Below are positions 36,495-43,978 of a stretch of DNA of 43,978 nucleotides, piece by piece; position 1 is the first letter of the stretch, and every line of letters begins with the position of its first letter. Source of the stretch: a virus. The position numbers and the translations under genes were made by a program. Below the pieces are notes generated by a model. That model was not told the origin of the DNA. It searched no databases and was given only the letters and a program-made list of their open reading frames with translations. The stretch covers positions 1-43,978 of the IMG/VR virus record IMGVR_UViG_3300005467_000017; one strand, 5' to 3'.

Positions 36495-37521
36495 TTCCGT
36501 CGCACCGGCGCTCGCCGAGAACGACTTGCTTCCGGCACTCACGCACTTTGCGTTCACCGGAACGCATGTCGTGACCTTCTCTGAGAAGATCGGCATGACC
36601 GTGCCGTTGCAGACCGAATTCAAGGGACTGGTTCCGGGCAAGATCCTGATGGACCTGCTGTCAATCTCGACGCATGCTACGCGCGGCGTCGACCTCACGC
36701 CAGCCGGAACGTCGGTACGAATCCGCGCCGGTAAAACCGACGTCAAGCTGGCGATGCTTCCATTGGAGCAGATGACATCAGTGTTCAAGATGCCGGCGAT
36801 CAACGCAGCGACAGCTCTCCAGGACGACGACTTCTTCACTGCAATTGAGGACTGCCTGCAAGCGGTCAGTAAATATGCCGTGGTGCCCGACCAGCTCGGG
36901 ATCACCATGATCATCAATGGCGGCAACGCCGACCTCTACACGACCGACAAGAAGACCATCGCGCATGCGCATCTGCCGCTGACCACCGCCGCCGATCGCC
37001 GGCTGATCCTCAACACGACGTTTTGCGAGCAAATGCTCCGCTTGCGTGGTGGCGACGACAAGAAGATGGCGTTGGGTGCGAACTACGCGCTGTTCCAGTC
37101 CGGCGATGTCCGCCTGTTCGGAAAGCTTGTGGAGTCCAAGGCTCCGCTCGACTTCGCGGCAGCGGTGCGCACGCATATGCCGAAGAATGTCGACCGCGGC
37201 ATGATCGACATCCCCGAGCGGCTCAACGTCGCACTGGGCGTGCTGTCCCGCATCAGCTCGATCAAGGGCGCCGAGGAACGGACTAAGGTGCGGATCCGGG
37301 GCGGCAAGTGCTCGCTCGCCGTCGAGTCAAAGCGTGGCTCAGCAAGTGACGAAGTCGCGTTGAAGGGACACCCCGACATCGAGACCGACATCTACGCCAG
37401 CGTGCTCCTCGCCGGCTGCCAACGCTTCAACCGCATCATGTTCGGGCCCAGCTGCGCGGTGCTTAAACGCGCGTCGGACGGACCGTCGTCCGTGTACATG
37501 GTCGCCAACTGTGGGACATGA
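36460..37521 (+). CDS. DNA polymerase sliding clamp (DnaN-like)
   Basis: A 353-residue protein, close to the size of bacterial beta clamps. It starts MIERELLIEKLNSVAPALAE behind AAGGAGC. The three-domain beta-clamp layout is suggested by LLPALTHFAFTGTHVVTFSE, GLVPGKILMDLLSI, KMPAINAATALQDDDFFTAI and a C-terminal SSVYMVANCGT. It should tether the polymerase at 38.0 kb, loaded by the clamp loader at 40.8 kb. Sequence similarity is moderate; the assignment rests on fold pattern and neighbours. Confidence 0.8.
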   Translation: MIERELLIEKLNSVAPALAENDLLPALTHFAFTGTHVVTFSEKIGMTVPLQTEFKGLVPGKILMDLLSISTHATRGVDLTPAGTSVRIRAGKTDVKLAMLPLEQMTSVFKMPAINAATALQDDDFFTAIEDCLQAVSKYAVVPDQLGITMIINGGNADLYTTDKKTIAHAHLPLTTAADRRLILNTTFCEQMLRLRGGDDKKMALGANYALFQSGDVRLFGKLVESKAPLDFAAAVRTHMPKNVDRGMIDIPERLNVALGVLSRISSIKGAEERTKVRIRGGKCSLAVESKRGSASDEVALKGHPDIETDIYASVLLAGCQRFNRIMFGPSCAVLKRASDGPSSVYMVANCGT

Positions 37522-38024
37522 TGATGCTCCGGATCACGCCTGTTGTCGGGCGCAACAAGTCCTTGGTGTGTCTACTTGACGGAATCCTTTATTTGTTGGA
37601 TCACCAACACCGCGGCTTAGTGGCGCCCGAAGTCGAGATCGACGTCATGGTGCTCAATGGCACCTTGCCGGATAGCAGAGGCAAAATTCCGGCGCTGATC
37701 GTGCGCCCAATCACCAACGACGATATACTCGTCGAGCATGGAGGATTCCAGCACGACGGAAAGACGACCCGTGCAGCGCTCGCCGTGCATTCAGACACGT
37801 TCATCAAGCGGGCGTGTGGACGCGGACTCGGCTGGGTGTCGCCGGGAAGGACTCCTGTCCCGATCTCCAAAAGCGGGCCGCGCCGCCTTCCACCCATTCC
37901 AGACAAGGCCTATGTCACGCGCCGGGATATCCGAGACGGACACCAGCGGATCTGCGGCGTCCCATCCATCGGCTGTCTGGACAAGGAGTTCGTGCGTAGC
38001 ATTATACGAAGGGAGGCGCTGTGA
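37518..38024 (+). CDS. Hypothetical 168-aa protein beside the clamp
   Basis: MMMLRITPVVGRNKSLVCLL and PEVEIDVMVLNGTLPDSRGK show a beta-rich N-terminus that may be an OB or TRAM-like fold. The C-terminus is basic (PGRTPVPISKSGPRRLPP). It starts by ATGA overlap with the clamp and ends directly at the polymerase start. Confidence 0.55.
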   Translation: MMMLRITPVVGRNKSLVCLLDGILYLLDHQHRGLVAPEVEIDVMVLNGTLPDSRGKIPALIVRPITNDDILVEHGGFQHDGKTTRAALAVHSDTFIKRACGRGLGWVSPGRTPVPISKSGPRRLPPIPDKAYVTRRDIRDGHQRICGVPSIGCLDKEFVRSIIRREAL

Positions 38025-40592
38025 ATGGGCTTTTTTGTATTTGGGGACAAGCCTGAATCTCCTTTGTCACGCGGATATTCTCCGGAGTTTCTGCACCGCC
38101 ATCAGTGCGGTGTATGTCCACTCAATCACGTGCCGGGGAACCGCAATCCACATATGGAAGCCACGGGATCGGAGGAGCCGTGGATCTATTCTCTAGGCGA
38201 GGCGCCTGGAGCCGATGAGGATCGCGAGGGGCGACAGTTCATTGGCGAGTCCGGCCGTCTTTTCCGCGCCGAGCTGACGCAAGACCTCATCGACAATATG
38301 AGGTGGAACAACGCGGTTCGCACGCGTCCGCCAAAGAACCGCACGCCGACCGAGACCGAGGTCGAATGCTGCCGACCCAGCGTAGCTGCTGACATCGAGC
38401 GGACCAAGCCTCCGATCATCTGGGGCATGGGGAACGTTCCGCTGCACTGGGCAACGCGGCAGAACGGAATCGCCAAGTGGCGCGGCCGTCGCCTGCCTAT
38501 CCGCGTCGGTGAGCACGTCTGCTGGTTCTTCCCTATGCTGCATCCGGCGGGGGTCCTGCACGTGCGAGACAATCCACATCTATACGAGCAACAGCTATTC
38601 TTGTTTCAGCTCGACATCCGCAACGCAATCGACGCGATGGATGCCGGACTCCCCGAGCCCGTCGTGTGGACGCGCGAGGATGCACTTGCTGACATTGAGT
38701 TGATCACCAGTCCAGACGAGGCCATCAACGCCCTACAGACCTTGCGCGACGTCGGCGGGGTTCACGGCGTCGACCTCGAAACCACGCGGACGCGGCCGTA
38801 CGATGAGAACGCCTGCATCCTGTCTGCGTCCATTTCGAGCGAGGACGGCACATACGCATTCCCGCTCTATCACAGAGATTGCGCCTGGTCGCAGAAAGAC
38901 ACGACGCGCGTCGAGCGCGCATTGGTCGAATACCTACGCAGCCCAGATTGCGCAAAGGTTTGCTTCTCTCCGCTGGAAATGGAGTTCCTGGCTTATTTCT
39001 ACGGCTGGGAATGCATCGATACGGTGTGGGACGACGCGCAGGCGCAGGCGTTCCTGCTCGACGGTCGTCCCGGCACCCTCAGCTTGGACTTTCTGTGTCT
39101 GCAACACTTCGGGATCAACATCAAAGCTATAAACAACGTTGACGTCACGCGGCTCGACGAGACGCCGCTGGATCTGGTGTTGCGATACAACGGCATGGAT
39201 GCCAAGTTCCACCGGCTGCTGTTCTTGGAGCAAGAGACGACCATCATCAAGCAGAGCCTCGGCGACGTCTACAATCACCACATGGAGCGTCAACGCGCCG
39301 CCGTGCTCTGTCAGCTCAAGGGCGTGCCGGTCGACCAGGACGTTGTCAGCGAGATACACGGCGAGCTGCACGACAAAAGGGAAGCGATTGGCGATGAGAT
39401 TGCCAGCTTCGAGATTGTATCCGACTTCAAAACGCGAACTGGGCACCCATACCGGCCTGTCGCTCCACAAGACGCCAGCATCCTGTTCGGAAGCATGCTC
39501 AACTTCCCCGGCAAGGTGAGCGACGAGGAAGGTCTGGAACAGGTTGATCACCCACTTGCTAAGCTGACCGTGGATTGGCGTCATATCAACAAGGCGCTGT
39601 CGACCTACGTGCTGCCGGCAATGGTCGGGAGCGAGACGTCGTGTGTTTGGCCTGACGGATTGCTGCACCAGCTGTTGCAGCTGATCAGAACCCGCACTTG
39701 GCGGACGTCAAGCGCCGAGCCCAACACGCAGAATTATTCCAAGCACAACGAATTCAAAAAAGTCCGCAAGATGATGCGGAAGCTTGGGTACAAATGCGTG
39801 TCGTTTGACTATGGACAGATCCAGGCGCGCAATGTCGCGATGGAGTCGCTTGACGAGGCGCTGATCCAGTCGTTCTGGGATCGCACCGACACGCACGCCG
39901 AATGGTGCGAGCAGATCGTGCGGCTATATCCGCGATGGATCAAGGAAGGCGCCGCAAAGCTGGCCACCGATCCAAAGCTGTTCAAATGGTATCGACAGGA
40001 GACCAAGAACAAGTTCGTGTTCCCCACGTTTTTCGGTGCAACTGGGAAGTCCGTTGCCGGATATCTCGGCATCCCCGAGGAAATTGGCTACAAAGTGTCC
40101 GAGATGTTCTTGGCTGCGTTTCCGCATGTCAAGAACTGGCAGGACAAGACACGTGACAGCTATCACGAGACCGGATACGTCACGGGCCGGTCAGAGTTCC
40201 GCCGGTGGGCGCCGGTCGCATGGACCGAGATCATCAACACACCGATCCAAAGCGATGAAGTCCTGATCGTCGGCGATGCCATGGTGCGGCTGACCCGGCG
40301 AGAGGACGAGCGGCTGATCCCCAACCTGATGATCCACGACGACCTGACATTCTGGTGGCAGCCACAGGACATCGATAAGCTGGCGCCCATCGTGATTGCC
40401 GAAATGCTCGACGTTCCATTCGAGTGGGCGCATGTCGTGCCGATCTCAGTCGAGATGTCGGTTGGCGATGACTGGTTCGATATGGAGGATGTAGGCAAGT
40501 ACGAATCCGACACGTGGGACGGCAAGGTCAAGAAGCCTCCGCCGAAGAAGCGTCCGGATATCTACGCCAGCGACGAGGAGATCCCATTTTGA
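38025..40592 (+). CDS. Uracil-DNA glycosylase/DNA polymerase I fusion
   Basis: An 855-residue fusion. Residues about 25-205 match a family 4-type UDG: C28 and C31, GEAPGADEDREGRQFIG (58-74), NAVRTRPPKNRTPT, CC115-116 and LHPAG (172-176); the usual KCRPP cysteine is Thr here, so the Fe-S cluster may be altered. Then come a 3'-5' exonuclease (DLETT at 250-254, YNGMDAKFH near 387) and a family A polymerase with motif A FDYGQIQAR (about 594), motif B-like KNKFVFPTFFGATG and motif C MIHDDL. Motif C has HDD instead of HDE. Confidence 0.9.
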   Translation: MGFFVFGDKPESPLSRGYSPEFLHRHQCGVCPLNHVPGNRNPHMEATGSEEPWIYSLGEAPGADEDREGRQFIGESGRLFRAELTQDLIDNMRWNNAVRTRPPKNRTPTETEVECCRPSVAADIERTKPPIIWGMGNVPLHWATRQNGIAKWRGRRLPIRVGEHVCWFFPMLHPAGVLHVRDNPHLYEQQLFLFQLDIRNAIDAMDAGLPEPVVWTREDALADIELITSPDEAINALQTLRDVGGVHGVDLETTRTRPYDENACILSASISSEDGTYAFPLYHRDCAWSQKDTTRVERALVEYLRSPDCAKVCFSPLEMEFLAYFYGWECIDTVWDDAQAQAFLLDGRPGTLSLDFLCLQHFGINIKAINNVDVTRLDETPLDLVLRYNGMDAKFHRLLFLEQETTIIKQSLGDVYNHHMERQRAAVLCQLKGVPVDQDVVSEIHGELHDKREAIGDEIASFEIVSDFKTRTGHPYRPVAPQDASILFGSMLNFPGKVSDEEGLEQVDHPLAKLTVDWRHINKALSTYVLPAMVGSETSCVWPDGLLHQLLQLIRTRTWRTSSAEPNTQNYSKHNEFKKVRKMMRKLGYKCVSFDYGQIQARNVAMESLDEALIQSFWDRTDTHAEWCEQIVRLYPRWIKEGAAKLATDPKLFKWYRQETKNKFVFPTFFGATGKSVAGYLGIPEEIGYKVSEMFLAAFPHVKNWQDKTRDSYHETGYVTGRSEFRRWAPVAWTEIINTPIQSDEVLIVGDAMVRLTRREDERLIPNLMIHDDLTFWWQPQDIDKLAPIVIAEMLDVPFEWAHVVPISVEMSVGDDWFDMEDVGKYESDTWDGKVKKPPPKKRPDIYASDEEIPF

Positions 40593-40762
40593 GCGACAAT
40601 ACAGAGCTGCCTTATGAGATCTGGGCCACGCAGGGACAGGGCGGTATGAAAGTTGCCGCATTTTCCTCGCAGAAAGATGCCCGCTGGTTCCTAAAAATTT
40701 GCATGGCCAAGAAAGACGCCAGCTACACGCTGAACATGGCGGAGAAAAAGGACTCAAAATGA
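40589..40762 (+). CDS. Hypothetical 57-aa protein, TTG start
   Basis: From the TTG at 40589 (TTGA overlap) the frame reads SDNTELPYEIWATQGQGG and then VAAFSSQKDARWFLKICM, a small beta-alpha protein. It sits between polymerase and clamp loader genes. Confidence 0.58.
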   Translation: MSDNTELPYEIWATQGQGGMKVAAFSSQKDARWFLKICMAKKDASYTLNMAEKKDSK

Positions 40763-41697
40763 GCGCGCTACATGACAAATACCGGCCGCAAGAGTTTTCT
40801 GAAGTTTACGGACACGAAGACATCGTCCGCGCGCTGCAGGGGATGATCGCTGACGACAGTTCTCACTCCTACGTGCTGGCCGGGCCGTCAGGCACCGGCA
40901 AGACCACGCTCGCACGCATCGCGGCGAAGCAGCTCGGCGCCGAACCGTCCGCCATCGTCGAAGTGGCGGCTGCGGTCTACAATGGCGTGGACGCCATGCG
41001 CGATCTGATCAGCATGGCGCAGTACAAGCCACTCGACTCGGAAGTCCTGGTCTACATTCTCGACGAGGCGCAACGGCTGTCGACTCCGGCATGGGAGGCG
41101 CTGCTCAAAATCGTCGAGGAACCGCCTTCGCATGTCTACTGGTTCTTCTGCACCACTGAGATCGGCAAGATTCCGCGTACCATCATGACGCGCTCGGTTC
41201 AGCTCACGCTGCGCGAGCTGAGCGTCGACATGCTCTGCCAGCTGGTCGAGGACATCGCCGGCTTTGAGGGCATCAATCTGCCCGAAGGTGTCGCCAGCAT
41301 GATCGCGGACGAGTCCGCTGGCTCACCGCGGCAGGCGCTGTCGTTCCTTGCCACCTGCGCGAAGGCGACCACGCGCGAGGAGGCATCCGAACTGCTCACC
41401 AGCGCGCAGGGCAGTGACACGGTGCGGAAACTGTGCCAGATGCTCGCCGACAACGGCCGCGGCGGGTGGAAGCGCGCAATGTCGCTGGTCGGGGAAATCG
41501 ACGAGGATCCCGAGTCGACACGCATCATCGTCACACGCTATATGGCGAAGGCGGCGATGGGCGCCAACGGCGATCAACAGGCGTGCTACTTCCTGAGCCT
41601 CCTGGAGGCGTTCTCGCAACCGTACAATCGGTCGGACGGCAAGGCGCCGCTGATCCGGTCCATCGGCCAGGTGCTGTTCGCAGGAGGGGGACAATGA
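40759..41697 (+). CDS. Clamp loader ATPase (DnaX/RFC-like)
   Basis: A 312-residue AAA+ protein. Walker A AGPSGTGKTTLARI (about residues 36-49), Walker B VYILDEAQRLS (near 97) and a TRSVQL sensor/arginine-finger region match gamma/tau or RFC small subunits. There is no DnaX-type zinc module. It opens and loads the phage clamp. Starts by ATGA overlap. Confidence 0.88.
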   Translation: MSALHDKYRPQEFSEVYGHEDIVRALQGMIADDSSHSYVLAGPSGTGKTTLARIAAKQLGAEPSAIVEVAAAVYNGVDAMRDLISMAQYKPLDSEVLVYILDEAQRLSTPAWEALLKIVEEPPSHVYWFFCTTEIGKIPRTIMTRSVQLTLRELSVDMLCQLVEDIAGFEGINLPEGVASMIADESAGSPRQALSFLATCAKATTREEASELLTSAQGSDTVRKLCQMLADNGRGGWKRAMSLVGEIDEDPESTRIIVTRYMAKAAMGANGDQQACYFLSLLEAFSQPYNRSDGKAPLIRSIGQVLFAGGGQ

Positions 41698-42062
41698 ACT
41701 GGGAAAAGGTCGTAGAAAAGCTCGCTGAGCGCGATGATGGGACCGGGCTGTTGCTGATTTGCGACTTGCGGTCGGCACTTCAGGCGGGTCTTGGTCCTAA
41801 TCGTAATCCGCGGCCGGTCATGTATAGCCACGATGAGAAGGGATCGATCGTCCTTCCACCGGGTGCGCCATTCGACGGCAACGATGTGCTGATCGAGCTG
41901 GCTGAGGGGTGGGTGCAGGCCCGCTGGGAGAATGGAAGATCCTACGACACACTGGACGGGACGGAAACCACTGGGTTCTGTTGGGTGACCCTCGACGACA
42001 GCTACCAACAGAAGGATCTCGACAACGCCAAGCGCTGGATGCCGGTTCCGGAGCGCGCGTGA
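41694..42062 (+). CDS. Hypothetical 122-aa protein
   Basis: MNWEKVVEKLAERDDGTGLL, then a beta-rich part (DEKGSIVLPPGAPFDGNDVL, WVQARWENGRSYDTLDG, FCWVTLDDSY). This pattern, two strands with an ARWENG motif, occurs in small phage proteins. Overlaps the clamp loader by ATGA and the next gene by TGATG. Confidence 0.58.
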   Translation: MNWEKVVEKLAERDDGTGLLLICDLRSALQAGLGPNRNPRPVMYSHDEKGSIVLPPGAPFDGNDVLIELAEGWVQARWENGRSYDTLDGTETTGFCWVTLDDSYQQKDLDNAKRWMPVPERA

Positions 42063-42523
42063 TGGCCAGATGGAAAGCAACATGCGGTGTGTGTCGCCAC
42101 AGCTATGCGAAGACTGATGACCGCAACTCTCCGCCATCGATTTGTCCGAACTGCCGAAAGGCGGGGCGCAGCGTTGGTGCAGGTATTCTGAACTGGACGG
42201 AGGTCCGCGTCACCCCGCCGCCGCCATTCAAACCATCAGGAGCTGCGGATGACGTCAAGCCGGCCGCGGTATTCGACGGACCATCCACACAGATCACGCT
42301 CGACGACATCCGTGCCCGTATCAAAGCGCTCACCGACAAGCAAATCGTCGAGGAAATGCAGCGCGACACTTACCTGAACCGCGCACGTCAGAAGTTCAGC
42401 TCATCGTGTGCTCGGATCGAGAACGCGCATGCACAGCGCACCAAGCCCACAGCGATCGATGTGCGCCGCATGGAGTTCGAGGCGGTGTTGGAGATAGCCG
42501 CCGCTTTCGGTGTCAAGCTCTGA
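42062..42523 (+). CDS. Zinc-ribbon protein (153 aa)
   Basis: MARWKATCGVCRHSYAKTDD and SICPNCRKAGRSV form an N-terminal four-Cys ribbon (residues 8-33). The rest is a Pro-rich linker and a helical end (LDDIRARIKALTDKQIVEEM, FEAVLEIAAAFGVKL). The promoter element for the next gene overlaps its 3' end. Confidence 0.62.
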   Translation: MARWKATCGVCRHSYAKTDDRNSPPSICPNCRKAGRSVGAGILNWTEVRVTPPPPFKPSGAADDVKPAAVFDGPSTQITLDDIRARIKALTDKQIVEEMQRDTYLNRARQKFSSSCARIENAHAQRTKPTAIDVRRMEFEAVLEIAAAFGVKL

Positions 42524-42529
42524 TATGTT
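42512..42529 (+). promoter_or_regulatory. Rightward promoter-like TCAAGCT element
   Basis: GTCAAGCT-CTGA-TATGTT, with the same four-base gap as at 27.17 and 30.13 kb. It lies 22 bases before the next start codon and its AGAGGAGC ribosome site. No clear -35. Confidence 0.55.
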
Positions 42530-42551
42530 TACAGTATCAGAGGAGCACAGA

Positions 42552-43115
42552 ATGCCGACGCCCAATCGCCCCACCACGCGCGCGCCAACAGGTCAGCGCT
42601 CGTCTTCCGCATCGGAGCCGATCGGTATCCGGATTGAGGAACTGGAGGACCTCCTGTCGATCGACGAGAACACACTCGAAGCTTGCTGCCGCGAGCAGCC
42701 GGTGCTGTTCTACAAGGTCAGCAAGGAACTCACCCGCGCGCAGTCTTTGCGCGACCAGGCAAGCCAGGATCTCAAGGACATCGAGGCTCGGGTCGATGCC
42801 GAGATCCGCAACGAGCCACTCGATGAGGGTGAGAAGAAGCCCACCGAAAATGCCATCGCCAACCGGGTCCGCATGCATCCGTCGGTGATCGCTCTGCGTG
42901 ACAAGCTACAGATTCGCAATGAGGCCTACGGGACTTTAGCGGCGCTCAAGGAGTCATTCGGGCAGCGCAGCTACATGCTTCGCGAACTCGTCCAGCTGTG
43001 GCTCGCCAACTACTACAGCGATATCGAAGCCAAGGATTCTTGGCGCGACATGACGCGCCATCGCGCGGACGACATCAAGGCGCGGCACGCTGAGGAGCGG
43101 AGGCGTCGCGAATGA
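42552..43115 (+). CDS. Possible UvsY-like recombination mediator (187 aa)
   Basis: After a disordered N-terminus (PNRPTTRAPTGQRSSSASEP) the protein is helical: IEELEDLLSIDENTLEACCR, LFYKVSKELTRAQSLRDQAS, LKDIEARVDAEIRNE and YGTLAALKESFGQRSYML. This length and layout, just before an ssDNA-binding protein gene, are typical of UvsY-like proteins. The family is so diverse that this is only a tentative assignment. Confidence 0.5.
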   Translation: MPTPNRPTTRAPTGQRSSSASEPIGIRIEELEDLLSIDENTLEACCREQPVLFYKVSKELTRAQSLRDQASQDLKDIEARVDAEIRNEPLDEGEKKPTENAIANRVRMHPSVIALRDKLQIRNEAYGTLAALKESFGQRSYMLRELVQLWLANYYSDIEAKDSWRDMTRHRADDIKARHAEERRRRE

Positions 43116-43309
43116 CGGATCTCATGCAAGGCCCCACGGGCCTGGGGATCTTTATTCTGGCTTTGCTTTTCGGCATCGTGAGTTCGCATTTCATCCTGAA
43201 CTTCATAGCCGATGCCGTGTTCAAGGCTTACTTCGACCGCAAGCTCCAGTTCACCAAAAGCGTCATAGAGCTAACAAAGGAGAGACCGCATGGCAATGAG
43301 GCCCCGTAA
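43112..43309 (+). CDS. Small membrane protein (65 aa)
   Basis: MTDLMQGPTGLGIFILALLF and GIVSSHFILNFIADAVF form an N-terminal hydrophobic helix and an amphipathic stretch; the tail is basic and ends TKERPHGNEAP. It overlaps the ssDNA-binding protein start by 20 bases. Confidence 0.58.
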   Translation: MTDLMQGPTGLGIFILALLFGIVSSHFILNFIADAVFKAYFDRKLQFTKSVIELTKERPHGNEAP

Positions 43310-43978
43310 CACGACAGGAGGGGGAACGCGCGGACCCGCACCGCCGTCTGGGCGGCGTCCCGCACCAGCCGCTGCGCCCACACGTGCGCCAGCACCGGCA
43401 CGACGCCCCTCCGGCGGCTTCGTCTACCGGCCGCGCAGCGAGGAGCAGATGCGCAAGGCGGCCGAGCCGCGACAAGGTCGTGGAAATTATGACAGCCCGT
43501 TCAAGTCGCAATTCCCTGTCTACAAGCCGGCTGTCGGAAACAATCACGTTCGCATCCTGCCGCCTACATGGGCCAATCCCGAGCACTATTCGTACTCTGT
43601 GTTCATGCACAGCTATATCGGCCCGGACGAGGGCACCTACGTCTGCATGCGCAAGATGTTCGGCAAGGCCTGCGCGGCGTGCGAGGAGCACCAGGCGGCA
43701 CGACAGTCCGGCGACGACGATGCGGCGAAGCGCTATGCTCCCAAGGAGCGGTTCGTCTGCTGGATCCTGGACCGCAAGGGCGAGGAAAAGCTGACGCCGC
43801 AGTTGTGGCCGATGTCGGGTCAGCAGGACACCGAAATCGCCACACTCACCGTCGACCCGGTGAGTGGGGAGCTGTTGTTCGTGGATCACCCCGACGAGGG
43901 ATACGATCTGACGTTCACCCGCACCGGCCAGCGCGTCAATACGCGGTACAGTGCCTTCCGCTTTGATCGCCGGACGTC
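43290..43978 (+). CDS. gp32-like ssDNA-binding protein (partial)
   Basis: The ATG at 43290 follows AAAGGAGAG. After a Pro/Ala/Arg-rich N-terminus (residues 1-55) comes an OB-fold-type core: PVYKPAVGNNHVRILPPTWA, FMHSYIGPDEGTYVCMRKMF and GKACAACEEHQAA (Cys/His zinc loop), then RFVCWILDRKGEE. Zinc-containing ssDNA-binding domains of this kind coat replication intermediates. The frame is open to the end of the window, so the C-terminus is missing. Confidence 0.82.
   Translation, partial: MAMRPRNTTGGGTRGPAPPSGRRPAPAAAPTRAPAPARRPSGGFVYRPRSEEQMRKAAEPRQGRGNYDSPFKSQFPVYKPAVGNNHVRILPPTWANPEHYSYSVFMHSYIGPDEGTYVCMRKMFGKACAACEEHQAARQSGDDDAAKRYAPKERFVCWILDRKGEEKLTPQLWPMSGQQDTEIATLTVDPVSGELLFVDHPDEGYDLTFTRTGQRVNTRYSAFRFDRRT

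Noticed and set aside
38934-39668. 244-codon leftward ORF inside the polymerase gene
   Set aside because: It is antisense to conserved polymerase and exonuclease sequence and has no operon context.

Overview
This is part of a double-stranded DNA tailed-phage genome, GC-rich and very tightly packed. Most genes are short and join their neighbours by ATGA, GTGA, TTGA or TGATG stop/start overlaps. Hallmarks are a large terminase, a UDG-fused family A DNA polymerase, sliding clamp, clamp loader, DnaG-type primase, DnaB-like helicase, ThyX and a gp32-like ssDNA-binding protein. The base composition and proteins fit a phage of a GC-rich proteobacterium, perhaps an alphaproteobacterium, but the host is an inference and I cannot name a close relative. 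No integrase, CRISPR array or insertion sequence was seen. Two genes run off the window: the terminase at the left edge and the ssDNA-binding protein at the right edge.

Layout. (1) 1-11.33 kb, leftward: terminase, a terminase-small-like protein, many small zinc-binding or membrane proteins, a tRNA locus invaded by an HNH endonuclease gene, a LuxR-type HTH protein, a NusG/RfaH-like protein, a sulfotransferase-like protein, a NADAR protein, an XRE-type HTH protein and a DUF4177-like protein. (2) 11.33-12.10 kb: a 770-bp divergent intergenic region rich in inverted repeats, with a rightward intrinsic terminator near 11.95 kb; it probably encodes a structured RNA. (3) 12.10-20.43 kb, rightward: zinc-ribbon proteins, a DNA methyltransferase plus NUMOD/HNH endonuclease (AT-richer island), DnaB-like helicase, DUF3310 protein, ThyX and an SNF2-type helicase. 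(4) 20.36-24.21 kb, leftward: a module with an amidoligase and a gamma-glutamylcyclotransferase-like protein, driven by a near-consensus promoter whose -10 overlaps an inverted repeat. (5) 24.35-43.98 kb, rightward: small accessory genes, a second cyclotransferase-like gene behind a four-way-junction leader RNA, a DGQR-motif protein, primase, sigma-like factor, Dam-like methylase, tRNA-Thr, clamp, polymerase, clamp loader, a possible UvsY-like protein and the ssDNA-binding protein.

How the parts fit. The replication proteins resemble a T4-style self-sufficient replisome. A recurring promoter-like motif (TCTAAGCT-N4-TATGNT and variants) lies before several rightward transcription units and the leftward early unit, and the phage also encodes a sigma-like protein and a NusG-like factor, so transcription is probably phage-controlled. 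NADAR, sulfotransferase, two methyltransferases and the DGQR protein suggest host-interaction or anti-defence roles. The most unusual signals are the HNH gene lying between a truncated tRNA and a complete one, the bistable multibranch leader at 26.0-26.1 kb, the 11.4-11.95 kb structured RNA candidate, and a small gene carrying a near copy of the terminase P-loop.
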